Shown here piece after piece: positions 8,773-18,316 of a stretch of 64,000 nt of DNA (within the stretch, counting starts at the first letter, position 1; each line of letters opens with the position of its first letter). The stretch covers positions 124,001 through 188,000 of the forward strand of contig NZ_JAAALB010000009.1 of NCBI RefSeq assembly GCF_009905545.1, written 5' to 3'. A model generated the notes under the pieces. The model saw only the letters and a list, made by a program, of their open reading frames with translations, was not told where the DNA came from and searched no databases. The DNA comes from Cellulophaga sp. BC115SP. Lineage in GTDB: Bacteria > Bacteroidota > Bacteroidia > Cytophagales > Spirosomataceae. Made by a program: the position numbers and the translations under genes.

Positions 8773-10158
8773 TTATTTACTTTCTAATACTAATACCCAA
8801 TCATTTCCATCTTTAGGCTCAAGTGGAGCATCGAATGTTTTAATTCCTGAGTTTTCTATCTCTCCAATTGCTTGATAGTTACCAGTACGAGGGTCAAACC
8901 ATTGAGCTTTTACTGTTTTTCCTGCAATTTTACCCATATTCACTTTGAAAGTACGTCCTGTATAAGTGTACAAAAACGCATAGTTTTTGCCACGAGTAGC
9001 TACTACATACTCATATTTTTGTCCATTATCTACTATCAAACTTTGATCTGGAATTCTTTCAAAAAATGGCTTAGATAGTAACAGAGCCTTCAAGTGTTTC
9101 ATCTGAAAAGAACCAGGTTTTGCCATTCCCTCATACCAATATTCTTGAGGACCGAATGAAGTATCATTGTATTTGGGACGGTGCATTTGCATGACCGAAT
9201 TTTGTCCATAAGTATAACCAAAAGCCCCTGCAAAAACAGACCAATATCCATAACGACGCACATCAGCATCTGTCCAGCGTGGTTGGTTTACATCATGCAA
9301 GCCGTAAGGGATACCCTCATAAGAAGGCTCACCGTCGATAACGGGTTTGGTTGGTTTGAGTTGATAATCCGCTTGGATATAGCGCCAATTGTCTTCGCCA
9401 TAATGCCACTTTTCTTTAGCTGAAGTATCCTGTGCATACGTGCGGTGACCTGATTGCACCATGTTGAAATCCAACCATGTATCCTTATGAAACCATTCTG
9501 AAGACGAAGTACGTCCACGTGGATGATAGGTAATCAAATGATTTTTATCGATGGCACGAATGGTTTTCCCGAAAACATCCCATACTTTTTTACCTGTACT
9601 ACCTTGAATATCGCCACCATTTAACCAAATGATATTAGAATAATTTTTGTAACGATTGGCTAAAAATGTTGCATAGATAATAGCACGTTCTGGCGTTACT
9701 TTTTTGTCTTTCACATTGCCTCCCCATAAAGGTACAAAGCCAATATAAATGCCCTTTTTCTCGGCGGTACGTACTACAAAGTCGACATGATCCCAAAAGT
9801 CATAAGCTTCATTATCAGCTACATCCAAACCTTTGGTTACTTTTGGTTTTGCAATATTGCCTCCCACTAATGCCGAATCACCATATATGTTGACCACATT
9901 GAGCGTGTGTAATCCCATTGCTTGAATCACATTGAATCCCTTTTGGCGACGATCTTCCAAGTAAGTTTCTACTTCTTCACGTGTAAGTTTTGAAAACAAT
10001 AGCCATCCCGTATCGCCAAGCCAAAAGAACGGTTTCCCATCTTTGGTAGAAAGATATCTTTTGTTATCAGAGACTTTTAAAGCGGGCACTTGTGCCTTAG
10101 TGATATTTCCTGTGATGAGAAGTAAGCCTATTAGAAAGGCTAAAAATCCTTTTTTCAT
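8773..10158 (-). CDS. GH140-like (DUF4038) glycoside hydrolase, apiosidase type
   Basis: 461 aa, signal peptide 1-22. The N-terminal (beta/alpha)8 domain is DUF4038-like: LSTKDGKPFFWLGDTGWLLF, then TREEVETYLEDRRQKGFNVIQ. The C-terminal ~90 residues form the small beta domain typical of the family (TGRTFKVNMGKIAGKTVKAQWFDPRTGNY region). The founding GH140 member (BT1012, which releases apiose-linked chains of rhamnogalacturonan II) uses an Asp and a Glu; matching candidates are Asp183 in NGGDIQG and Glu277 in IDGEPSYEG. Length fits the family. It is flanked by the big beta-helix protein (upstream, 74-bp gap) and the kinase (downstream, 2-bp gap). Apiosidase activity is inferred; DUF4038 proteins can have other specificities. 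Confidence 0.8.
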   Translation of the reverse strand: MKKGFLAFLIGLLLITGNITKAQVPALKVSDNKRYLSTKDGKPFFWLGDTGWLLFSKLTREEVETYLEDRRQKGFNVIQAMGLHTLNVVNIYGDSALVGGNIAKPKVTKGLDVADNEAYDFWDHVDFVVRTAEKKGIYIGFVPLWGGNVKDKKVTPERAIIYATFLANRYKNYSNIIWLNGGDIQGSTGKKVWDVFGKTIRAIDKNHLITYHPRGRTSSSEWFHKDTWLDFNMVQSGHRTYAQDTSAKEKWHYGEDNWRYIQADYQLKPTKPVIDGEPSYEGIPYGLHDVNQPRWTDADVRRYGYWSVFAGAFGYTYGQNSVMQMHRPKYNDTSFGPQEYWYEGMAKPGSFQMKHLKALLLSKPFFERIPDQSLIVDNGQKYEYVVATRGKNYAFLYTYTGRTFKVNMGKIAGKTVKAQWFDPRTGNYQAIGEIENSGIKTFDAPLEPKDGNDWVLVLESK

Positions 10159-10232
10159 GGATGTCAGATTGTTTTAATTAGGTTTATGTGGCAACATTTT
10201 CGTGGACTATGAGAGTTTTTCAGGTTAAAACC

Positions 10233-13200
10233 TTACTTTTTCTTTATCCAAATCGCTATACTACCATTGGTGGGATTTTTTAGTTGGTAGCTTTTCCCGC
10301 TCTCTAAGATTTCAGTATTAGATAAGAAATTGCCGTCTTTAGGAGAAAGAAATTTTACTTCAAATGTTCCTTTTTCTTTACTTAAATCTGCGGTAATTTC
10401 TGTTGAACTTTCGCTGTAAATAAAATATCCTTGTCCTAGCTGACCCAAAACCCATTGCGTAGTTGCTTGGCTCGCCCACTGAATCGGTTGCATACCAATG
10501 AGTTGAGTGGAAATCTCTTGAGGTAAATCAAAGCTCAGGCTAGGAATTGAGCCTCCTGCCATTAAAGCTGCCCAGCCATTTGCATCAAAACTATCGCCAT
10601 TATAAACTACTGCTTTTGTAGGGTACTTCATGCGATATTCGTTCACGGCACGATATACCTGCTCAGACGAAGAACGTTTCGGGTTCAACAAACGAGCATG
10701 TTGGCGTGGAGCTAAGTTTTGTCCACCTTTAGGTTCATACGTTTGTCCGTTGAATTGATAATGCCAATAACGAATATCTATGATATCGACCACCGCCGAA
10801 CGTTTTTTGTCTGCTAATATCGCATCTTGAACGTCTTTGGTTGTGCTTAATGCCACTAAGACGTCTTTGTGTTTTTCCTTTTGCCATTCGTCGATGACAT
10901 CCAACCAAAATTCAACAAAATGAAGTGGACCTGTGTATTCGGCACTAATCAATTGTACGACTCCTGTGTTTCCCGTAAAATTATCTAGACATTGACGGAT
11001 ATAGGCGCGATGCAATTTGCGACGAACTGGATGGTTAATGTCATAAAACTGTTCTGCCATAAAAATGCGCTTATCGCCAGCATAAGGCACTGGTTCAGGG
11101 AATCCTGTTTGATTGATATTATTGGCTGGACGCCATGGAAAATCAGCATAATGAGCGCCTGCTTCTATGATATTATGTTGAAAATAATTTTGATGAAAAA
11201 GTACCAAGGATTTCTGGTCAGCCAAATCAGCAAACTGTTTCAAGCGACTCCAATACCATTGGTTGTATTGTGTTAAATCATATTTACTCAAACCATCCCA
11301 CGCAGTTTCTTTACCGCTTCGGGCGAATGGTAATTCATAGAATGGAGGCCAAACTTCGCCATCCATACGACGAATACGTTCATGGTCGTCACGACGACGC
11401 TCGTACCAAAGCCCATAATTATGATCCATCACTTTTACATGACTTTCTTGCATCCAGTCGCTTAATTCAACTAAATCGTCAGTTAGTCCTTTACCCGTTT
11501 GTCCAGGGACAAATCGAGTAATATGTGGTTTGCTAGTCGCTAATCCATGCGGTCGGGATACGCCTGACCACCAAGGAACTTCTTGTCTTTTGCCTGTTTG
11601 TAAAGATTTCCCACGTACTAACCAGCCATTTTGCACTTGCAAATCAGGTGCTTTATTTGGGGTAATAATTTTAGGAATGCCGATTTGCTCTATACTTTGA
11701 AGTTTTTCTGCTATGTTTAGAGATAATCTCTGGGAAGCCTTTTCGATAAACTCTTTGAGTGTTCGGGCAGGTTCAACAGAAGCTTTGGTCAATGCCATAG
11801 CCACTTCTACTTTTGGACTACTTGATGCCTCTGTTTCTGTCGGCATCAAGAAAGTTCTTGCTTGAACTTCTGTGCCTAAGCGATTTTGAAGTTGTGCATA
11901 AAACAAACTTCTTGGTTTGATATGCTCGTTGGACATATCCCAATAGCCGTCTCCATCGAATTGAGCCCAAGTACCAAATGCCCAGTTTTGTGCGGTAGGT
12001 GGTTTTTGACATTCGACACGAGAGGCAGAACATTGCCAAAAAACACTATTGGCAGCCGACCAACCAGCTCCTTGTCCATCCTGACCCAAATTTGAAAAGC
12101 GTAGTGCATTACCATCCACATTGACAATATCAAATAAAACACCCGAAGCCCAAGAATCTACTGTACCGCTAAAACTATACGGAAGTTTGGATTCACATTG
12201 AACAAAAGCGTTTGGACCAGCGGCGCAATAGCCTACTGCAAAATCGTGATAGCCCTCTTCGGCATAAATTCTTTGAAAAAGCGTTTGTTGACCATTGGTA
12301 AAAAACGTATAGCGTCGTTGTCCGCCGATTTCAGAAATAGGCTGGGTAGAAATACAATCTTCGACGGTCACACAGCGAGCGGAAGCTTGTACATATACGG
12401 CAGAACCTGCAAAATGCTTGAAATCAACCTGACGAACCCATGCGTCACTTACGTTTTCTAATCCAATTGCCATCCAAAGATGGTTTTCGTCTTTGGGATT
12501 TTTGGTATCATAACTCGATTCTAGCGAAAGGTTTTCGATACCTATTTGATTGACACGTCCATTCCATTGAAATTTAACCACAGTTCCCGCTCCATAACTA
12601 GAATCAAGCGCAGTAGTCAGAGGAATATCTAAACAAATCCCTTTGGCTGTAATTTGAGTAATCGTTCTTTCCCAAGTAATATCTCTTTGATTGGGTTTCC
12701 AGCCAAGAGCAGTAACTCCCCCACCAAAATGGTCAGTTTTCAAAGTTTGAATCCATTCTTTGGTAGAAGGACGTTGTATCAAAATACGCTCACCAACTTT
12801 ATATTTCTCAGGACTATTTACACTTAAACAAGCTTGTCCAACAGGGACATAAGTGTCCAATACTTTCTCGGAACTCTCAATTTTTTTATCATCTTTTCCT
12901 CGAATACTAATCAAAGTCTCTCTTGAAATGCCTATTCCTTTTAGAATGGTTTGTCCACGACCAGCACCACGAATCACAATGCCTGAAGCTTTGATAAGCA
13001 GATTTCCTTTTATTTCGAAAATACCTTTTCCTAATACGACTGCACCTCTAAAGCCTTTGGCGTCTACTGGTAATCCTGCCACATAGTCGATGGCAGCCTG
13101 AATACGAGTCGTTGCATCGCCATTTGCTGCCTCTACTTTCACTTTTCCTGCTATAAATGGAATTACTTCTTCGCTTGCTTTGTAGCCACAAAAAGAAAAA

Positions 13201-13361
13201 TCAGGAATTCTATCTCCTTTACTTTCAGGGGTATATGCCAGCTTTCCTGCATCATCCAGATATACAGGAGGTTTGGGTGGAGCAACTTTTGGCTTTTGCC
13301 CTAATACTGAAAAAACACTCAGACCCAAGGAAAGAGATAAGATTATGGAGAAACGAGACAT
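10233..13361 (-). CDS. Large secreted beta-helix (pectate-lyase-superfamily) protein with uncharacterised C-terminal half
   Basis: 1042 aa, signal peptide 1-21. Residues ~70-500 look like a right-handed parallel beta-helix of the pectate-lyase-3 kind: TTRIQAAIDYVAGLP, AVVLGKGIFEIKGNLLIKASGIVIRGAG, and repeated short beta-turn segments with aligned Asn/Asp. The second half (~600-1040) has a different character. It contains HVKVMDHNYGLWYERRRDDHERIRR, TGNTGVVQLISAEYTGPLHFVEFWLDVIDEW and a final beta-sandwich-like tail, suggesting a TIM-barrel-like glycosidase domain. Bacteroidota proteins of this architecture carry DUF labels (DUF4955/DUF6298-like, from memory). The context argues for a pectin or rhamnogalacturonan-II enzyme; the exact bond is unknown. 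Confidence 0.75.
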   Translation of the reverse strand: MSRFSIILSLSLGLSVFSVLGQKPKVAPPKPPVYLDDAGKLAYTPESKGDRIPDFSFCGYKASEEVIPFIAGKVKVEAANGDATTRIQAAIDYVAGLPVDAKGFRGAVVLGKGIFEIKGNLLIKASGIVIRGAGRGQTILKGIGISRETLISIRGKDDKKIESSEKVLDTYVPVGQACLSVNSPEKYKVGERILIQRPSTKEWIQTLKTDHFGGGVTALGWKPNQRDITWERTITQITAKGICLDIPLTTALDSSYGAGTVVKFQWNGRVNQIGIENLSLESSYDTKNPKDENHLWMAIGLENVSDAWVRQVDFKHFAGSAVYVQASARCVTVEDCISTQPISEIGGQRRYTFFTNGQQTLFQRIYAEEGYHDFAVGYCAAGPNAFVQCESKLPYSFSGTVDSWASGVLFDIVNVDGNALRFSNLGQDGQGAGWSAANSVFWQCSASRVECQKPPTAQNWAFGTWAQFDGDGYWDMSNEHIKPRSLFYAQLQNRLGTEVQARTFLMPTETEASSSPKVEVAMALTKASVEPARTLKEFIEKASQRLSLNIAEKLQSIEQIGIPKIITPNKAPDLQVQNGWLVRGKSLQTGKRQEVPWWSGVSRPHGLATSKPHITRFVPGQTGKGLTDDLVELSDWMQESHVKVMDHNYGLWYERRRDDHERIRRMDGEVWPPFYELPFARSGKETAWDGLSKYDLTQYNQWYWSRLKQFADLADQKSLVLFHQNYFQHNIIEAGAHYADFPWRPANNINQTGFPEPVPYAGDKRIFMAEQFYDINHPVRRKLHRAYIRQCLDNFTGNTGVVQLISAEYTGPLHFVEFWLDVIDEWQKEKHKDVLVALSTTKDVQDAILADKKRSAVVDIIDIRYWHYQFNGQTYEPKGGQNLAPRQHARLLNPKRSSSEQVYRAVNEYRMKYPTKAVVYNGDSFDANGWAALMAGGSIPSLSFDLPQEISTQLIGMQPIQWASQATTQWVLGQLGQGYFIYSESSTEITADLSKEKGTFEVKFLSPKDGNFLSNTEILESGKSYQLKNPTNGSIAIWIKKK

Positions 13362-13371
13362 ACGATAAATT

Positions 13372-13486
13372 GAGTGATTCGGTGATTGAGTGATTGGTGA
13401 TTTTTTAAATGAAATATAATTGGGTCAATGAGCGATTTAATGATTAAAGAAAAAATCACTAAATCACTCATTGACTCAATCAAAAA
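13372..13486. repeat. Inverted repeat of AGTGATT-type words between two lyase genes
   Basis: Left arm ~13372-13404 (words GATTGAGTGATT, GGTGATTTTTT) pairs imperfectly with ~13448-13486 (AAAAATCACTAAATCACTC, GACTCAATC). It occupies almost the whole 128-bp gap between the PL1-like gene and the beta-helix gene and shares its words with the repeats at 419 and 46785. Confidence 0.6.
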
Positions 13487-13489
13487 TAT

Positions 13490-15127
13490 TTATGGTTTCA
13501 CGTTCTTCACGCTCACAACACTGTTCAAATACTCTTCGATGTTGGTATAGCCATCTTTGTTGCGGTCTTTGCTTGCGTCGTTGGCATCTTTAGGGTTCAA
13601 ACCATTTTTGATTTCCCACGCGTCAGGCATACCGTCATTGTCTGAATCTTTGTAAGGAGTACCTTTGTATTCTGGATAACCACCTACTTGACTAATATCT
13701 GTGATGATACCATTTTTGTAAGAATCAATTGGCAAACGACGGTGTTTGAATTGTGTTTCTGGCAATTTTACATTTGGCACAACGGTAATCTTACCAGTTC
13801 TTACTTGTTCGATTACACGAGCATCTACAGCATCACGCTTTGGAAGCGTCGCACCTGCATTGGCTAAGACATAATCATGAGCAGTTTTGGTTGGCAAAAT
13901 CGTCAATTTTGGCATTGGTAAAGGCTTATTCCAACGAATAGAATCTGTGTATTTACCTGCATTTGGTAAATCTTCTACTTGTACCCCACCATCCCAGTTA
14001 TTTTTAGTTACTCGCTCATTACCTTCCATGATGTTGCCGTCTACATACGCACGACCAAACGTAAGGTATTTCAACTTACTTCTACCCGATTCTGGTTTTA
14101 AGATACGATATCCAATAGAGGTGTTTTTAGGTGTTTCAGGACCAGGTTTGAAATAGTTGTTGATAATATTGTACATAGCACGATAATCACCACCATCAAT
14201 CGAACGGTGTACCCAGTTGAATACTACATTGTTCACAAAGTTAAAAATACCAAACCAACCAATCGAAGGGTTACGTCCTGCATTATCTGCCCAAAGGTTA
14301 CGCATGAAAGTACAGTTTTCGCCACCAAGAGTACTACCAAAAGCATGATTCCAAGTATCTAGTGCCTCAGAGAAAATAGAGTTTTGGATTGTGATATTTA
14401 CCGTAGGTAATTTATCTTCAATTTTACCTGTACTATCGTTATACATGTGACGGTACATCGACATATTTTCGTCCAAGCCCCAACTCGCTGATACGTGGTC
14501 AATCATAATGTTACCAATCGGGTTACCTCCGATAGAGTCATCACGACGACCCACATTTGTTTCGCCACGACGGAAACGCATATAACGAATCACCACATCG
14601 TGTGTATTAATCCAAACCGACTCGCCTGCTACACAAACCCCGTCGCCAGGTGCAGTTTGACCCGCAATCGTGATATAAGGAGCACGGATAATCAAAGGTC
14701 TTTTCAAGCGAATAATACCCGAAACGTTGAAAACAACCATTCTGGCACCACCTTGCTCACACGCCCAACGCAATGAACCAACACCATCATCTTCAAGACT
14801 TGTCACTACATATACTTTTCCGCCACGACCACCAAATGAATAAGCACCACCACCTTCAGCGCCAGGAAAGGCAGGAATATCAGCTTGTGGTAAGTCAATC
14901 GGGCGTGCAGCCCACGGAATGTAGGGTTTACCAGCTTTTGCTTCTTTCTGAATAATAGGCAATGCTTTTTGCCAAGCAATATCAGACAAACGTGTTGTCT
15001 CTTTCATCAACTCATCACTCTCCTTTTTAATATCGTCAGGAATCGATGGATATTGAGCCATCGATGTTTCTTGTTGCAATACCACAAGACCTAGCGCAAT
15101 TAGTGCGTTTAACAGCAGTTTTTTCAT
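13490..15127 (-). CDS. Secreted PL1-like pectate lyase with C-terminal calcium-binding repeats
   Basis: 545 aa, signal peptide 1-24. The pectate-lyase beta-helix begins at FPGAEGGGAYSFGGRGGKVYVVTSLEDDG and continues with GIIRLKRPLIIRAPYITIAGQTAPG, DVVIRYMRFRRGE, DDSIGG and IMIDHVSASWGLDENMS, the Ca-binding/active-site region of family 1 lyases. Residues ~490-535 (DSDNDGMPDAWEIKNGLNPKDAND, then DRNKDGYTNIEEYL) are thrombospondin-3/EF-hand-like calcium repeats. It should cleave polygalacturonan by beta-elimination, giving the unsaturated ends that GH105 removes. As first gene of the leftward run it has its own 680-bp upstream control region shared with the divergent GH2. Confidence 0.87.
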   Translation of the reverse strand: MKKLLLNALIALGLVVLQQETSMAQYPSIPDDIKKESDELMKETTRLSDIAWQKALPIIQKEAKAGKPYIPWAARPIDLPQADIPAFPGAEGGGAYSFGGRGGKVYVVTSLEDDGVGSLRWACEQGGARMVVFNVSGIIRLKRPLIIRAPYITIAGQTAPGDGVCVAGESVWINTHDVVIRYMRFRRGETNVGRRDDSIGGNPIGNIMIDHVSASWGLDENMSMYRHMYNDSTGKIEDKLPTVNITIQNSIFSEALDTWNHAFGSTLGGENCTFMRNLWADNAGRNPSIGWFGIFNFVNNVVFNWVHRSIDGGDYRAMYNIINNYFKPGPETPKNTSIGYRILKPESGRSKLKYLTFGRAYVDGNIMEGNERVTKNNWDGGVQVEDLPNAGKYTDSIRWNKPLPMPKLTILPTKTAHDYVLANAGATLPKRDAVDARVIEQVRTGKITVVPNVKLPETQFKHRRLPIDSYKNGIITDISQVGGYPEYKGTPYKDSDNDGMPDAWEIKNGLNPKDANDASKDRNKDGYTNIEEYLNSVVSVKNVKP

Positions 15128-15254
15128 GTATCAGTTTTTATTATGCTTATTGTTGGTAGATTTTGGTTGTTTCATTTCAAGAAATAAGTACCTCCCAAAA
15201 CCTGAGGTCTTTCTTTAGTCCTTCTCTAACTAAATAAAACCCTACTCGATGAGC

Positions 15255-15262
15255 CAAAATTA
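15255..15262 (-). promoter_or_regulatory. Candidate -7 box (TAATTTTG) for the leftward pectin run
   Basis: On the minus strand this octamer matches the Bacteroidota -7 consensus TAnnTTTG exactly. It would give a ~120-nt leader before the pectate lyase ATG. No well-spaced -33 TTG was found, so it is tentative. Confidence 0.4.
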
Positions 15263-15740
15263 CAAGGATTCCCTAGGGTCATGATATACAATTTTCTCAA
15301 TAAATTATAGGATTTTATCTTTGTACTTTTTCAAGAATGTTTATGCAGATTTAAACCTAAGTTTATACAATAATTTGAATACTTTTTACGCTATATCCAA
15401 ATTTATATTGTATCATTTTGACAGCGACTATTACCCTACAGACCCTCACAGACTCATTTGAAGGATTTCTGATGAAAAGTTATTTATATGAATTTTAAGA
15501 AAAAACTAGGAATAAATCGGCAATGTAATACTGTTTTGGTTCAATTTTATTACGTAGTAGCTACATTCAAAGAATCTACAATTCAAACTAGAAATTCATT
15601 ACCTAAGATAAAAACCTATATAAATAGCCTATTGCCTCTATTAGAGAAATAACTAACGAAAGCTCAATATTTGTCGATATATACCCAGATAAAATGGTAT
15701 AAAAGTTGGGAAAAATGGTACATAAAAATGGAGATATATG

Positions 15741-15758
15741 CCAATACCTTTGTATTGG
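15741..15758 (+). promoter_or_regulatory. Promoter -7 box inside a short palindrome upstream of GH2
   Basis: The octamer TACCTTTG (15745-15752) matches TAnnTTTG and lies 57 bp before the GH2 ATG. It is embedded in CCAATACCTTTGTATTGG, a 7-bp inverted repeat around a 4-base centre. A regulator binding the palindrome would cover the promoter, so this is a candidate operator. The rest of the 15128-15809 gap is AT-rich with no supported gene. Confidence 0.45.
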
Positions 15759-15809
15759 ATAGTAATATCCTATAAGGAATCCCCATTTTAATTCAGCAAA
15801 TTGACTGAC

Positions 15810-18221
15810 ATGTACAAAATTTTTTCTGTTTGCTTTTTCATAGTTAACCTCTATGCAAACTGTTTTTCTCAAAATACAGGTCGAACTGTTTTTAACTTTA
15901 ACGATAACTGGAAGTTTGTACAGGCTGACTTAAAAGATGCTCAAAGCATTTCTTTCGATGACCGAACGTGGAGAGTATTACAGCTACCACACGATTGGAG
16001 TATTGAAGGTCCTTTTGGGGCTAATCATCTAACGACCAACCAAGGAGGAGCATTACCCACTGGTATCGGTTGGTATCGCAAAACTTTTAATCTTCCATCG
16101 GCTACCAAAGACAAAAAAGTATATATAGAATTTGATGGTATTTATAGAAATAGCCAAGTATGGATTAATGGGCATTATTTAGGTAAAAGACCATTTGGCT
16201 ATAATGCTTTTCGGTATGAGTTAACGCCCTTTTTATGGACGAAGAATAATATCATTGCGGTAAAAGTAGATAATAGCGAACAGCCTAATACTCGTTGGTA
16301 TTCAGGGTCAGGCATTTATCGAAATGTTAGATTGGTCATCACTGGGACGGTGGCGATAGATTATCACGGTGTTTTTGTGAGTACGCCCAAGGTGACAGAA
16401 AACTTGGCGGAAGTAAAAGTACAGACGACGCTTCGTAATACAACATATCAACAATCTGATTTGGCTATTCGTCAGAGTATTGTTGATAATACTGGAAAAA
16501 TACTGATTTCGAAACAAGAGAGCATTTCTCTTTTAAAAGATTCATTACAAAATTTTACTCAAAATCTGACCTTAAACCAACCACGACTTTGGACGCTCGA
16601 TAAGCCTTATTTATACCAAGTTAAAACAGAGGTTCTTCAAAAAAATCAAGTGGTTGACAAGCAACTTAGTCCTTTAGGGATACGTACTTTTAAGTTTGAT
16701 CCAGCTACAGGATTTTACTTAAATGGCGTTCCTACCAAAATACTGGGCGTTTGCCAGCATCATGATTTAGGTGCTTTGGGTGCGGCTGTCAATGTGCGTG
16801 CGATGGAGCGTCAGCTTGAAATTCTAAAAGCGATGGGCTGTAATGGCATTCGTATGTCTCATAACCCTCCTGCGTCTGAACTTTTAGATTTATGTGATAA
16901 ATTGGGCTTTATTGTTATGGATGAGGCTTTTGACATGTGGAAAAAGAAGAAATCTAAAAAAGATTACGGACAATATTTTGAAGAATGGCACGCTCGTGAT
17001 TTGGAAGCGATGGTTAAGCGTGACCGTAATCACCCTTCGATTTTTGTATGGAGTATTGGCAACGAAATTAGAGAACAGTTTGATAGCACTGGCAGAACTT
17101 ACGCAAAGGAATTAGCAGGAATTGTTAAAAAATTTGATACGACCAGACCCATTACTTCAGCGCTTACCGAAAATGAACCAGATAAGAACCATATTTTCCA
17201 ATCAGGAGCTTTGGATGTTCTTGGTTTTAATTATAAACATGAAGCCTATACGGAATTTCCGAAACGTTTTCCGAACCACAGCATCATCGCTACCGAAACG
17301 GCATCGGCATTAGAGACCAGAGGACAATACGATACACCAAAAGCTGCAGTTCAACTTTGGCCAAAAGATAGTAAAAGTCCATTAGTAGAAGGTAATGCCG
17401 ACTGGACAGCCCCAGCCTATGACTTTGCGGCTGCCTATTGGGGCACGACACACGAGGAGTCTTGGAAAGCCGTAAAAAATGCGCCTCACGTAGCAGGTTT
17501 ATATGTGTGGACAGGATTTGACTATCTTGGCGAACCACATCCTTACAGCTATCCAGCCCGAAGTTCATACTTCGGAATTATCGATTTGGCTGGTTTTCCG
17601 AAGGACGTGTACTATATGTATCAAAGCGAGTGGACTCAAAAGCCTGTGCTTCATCTTTTGCCTCATTGGAATTGGAAGGCTGGACAAACCGTAGAAGTAT
17701 GGGCGTATTACAACCAAGCAGATGAGGTTGAGTTATTTGTAAATAATAAATCTCAAGGAATCCGTAAAAAAGGGAAAGATGAGTTTCATGTTTCATGGAA
17801 AGTACCTTTTGAAGAAGGCGTACTGAAAATTATTTCTAGAAAAGCGGGTAAGGAAGTTCTTAGTAAAGAAGTATTTACAGCAGGAAAAGCACAAAGAATT
17901 CGTTTGATAACTGACCGAAAAGCTATTTCAGCAGACGGTTTGGACTTATCTTTTGTAACCGTAGAAATCACTGATGAAAAAGGAAATATCGTACCAGATG
18001 CCAATCATTTAGTACAATTTTCTGTAGAAGGAAAAGGCAATTTGGTAGGCGTAGACAATGGTTATCAAGCAAGTCTTGAGTCGTTCAAAGCTCCTTATCG
18101 CAGTGCGTACCATGGCAAATGTTTGGCTATACTTCAAGCTACTAAGGAAGTAGGCAAAATCAAATTGAAAGCCAGTGCAGAAGGTTTGGAGTCTTCTGAA
18201 ATTGAGATTGTTACCAAATAA
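15810..18221 (+). CDS. Glycoside hydrolase family 2 with C-terminal DUF4982-like domain
   Basis: 803 aa from the ATG at 15810; an in-frame TTG nine bases earlier is less likely. The signal peptide is MYKIFSVCFFIVNLYANCFS. Order: sugar-binding domain (~25-180), immunoglobulin-like domain (~185-290), TIM barrel (~295-585), then a DUF4982-like domain (~605-690) and an Ig-like tail (~700-800). Acid/base Glu is near residue 419 (WSIGNEIRE) and the nucleophile near 496 (IATETASALE). RMSHNPP and VMDEAFDMW are GH2 hallmarks. A beta-galactosidase-like activity on pectic side chains is the best guess. It is followed by GH106 on the same strand after a 95-bp gap. Confidence 0.88.
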   Translation: MYKIFSVCFFIVNLYANCFSQNTGRTVFNFNDNWKFVQADLKDAQSISFDDRTWRVLQLPHDWSIEGPFGANHLTTNQGGALPTGIGWYRKTFNLPSATKDKKVYIEFDGIYRNSQVWINGHYLGKRPFGYNAFRYELTPFLWTKNNIIAVKVDNSEQPNTRWYSGSGIYRNVRLVITGTVAIDYHGVFVSTPKVTENLAEVKVQTTLRNTTYQQSDLAIRQSIVDNTGKILISKQESISLLKDSLQNFTQNLTLNQPRLWTLDKPYLYQVKTEVLQKNQVVDKQLSPLGIRTFKFDPATGFYLNGVPTKILGVCQHHDLGALGAAVNVRAMERQLEILKAMGCNGIRMSHNPPASELLDLCDKLGFIVMDEAFDMWKKKKSKKDYGQYFEEWHARDLEAMVKRDRNHPSIFVWSIGNEIREQFDSTGRTYAKELAGIVKKFDTTRPITSALTENEPDKNHIFQSGALDVLGFNYKHEAYTEFPKRFPNHSIIATETASALETRGQYDTPKAAVQLWPKDSKSPLVEGNADWTAPAYDFAAAYWGTTHEESWKAVKNAPHVAGLYVWTGFDYLGEPHPYSYPARSSYFGIIDLAGFPKDVYYMYQSEWTQKPVLHLLPHWNWKAGQTVEVWAYYNQADEVELFVNNKSQGIRKKGKDEFHVSWKVPFEEGVLKIISRKAGKEVLSKEVFTAGKAQRIRLITDRKAISADGLDLSFVTVEITDEKGNIVPDANHLVQFSVEGKGNLVGVDNGYQASLESFKAPYRSAYHGKCLAILQATKEVGKIKLKASAEGLESSEIEIVTK

Positions 18222-18316
18222 AATGCTTTAGGCAATAAGTCGTAGGCATTAGGCTTAAAGCGGGTAAAACGAATTCAATTTTGCCCACTAACTTTTAGAT
18301 TATCATCAAAAAATAT

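Noticed and set aside
15603-15872. 89-codon open frame on the minus strand over the GH2 upstream region and start
   Set aside because: It overlaps the signal-peptide region of a clear GH2 gene and a promoter box, and its translation resembles no protein. Chance frame in AT-rich DNA.
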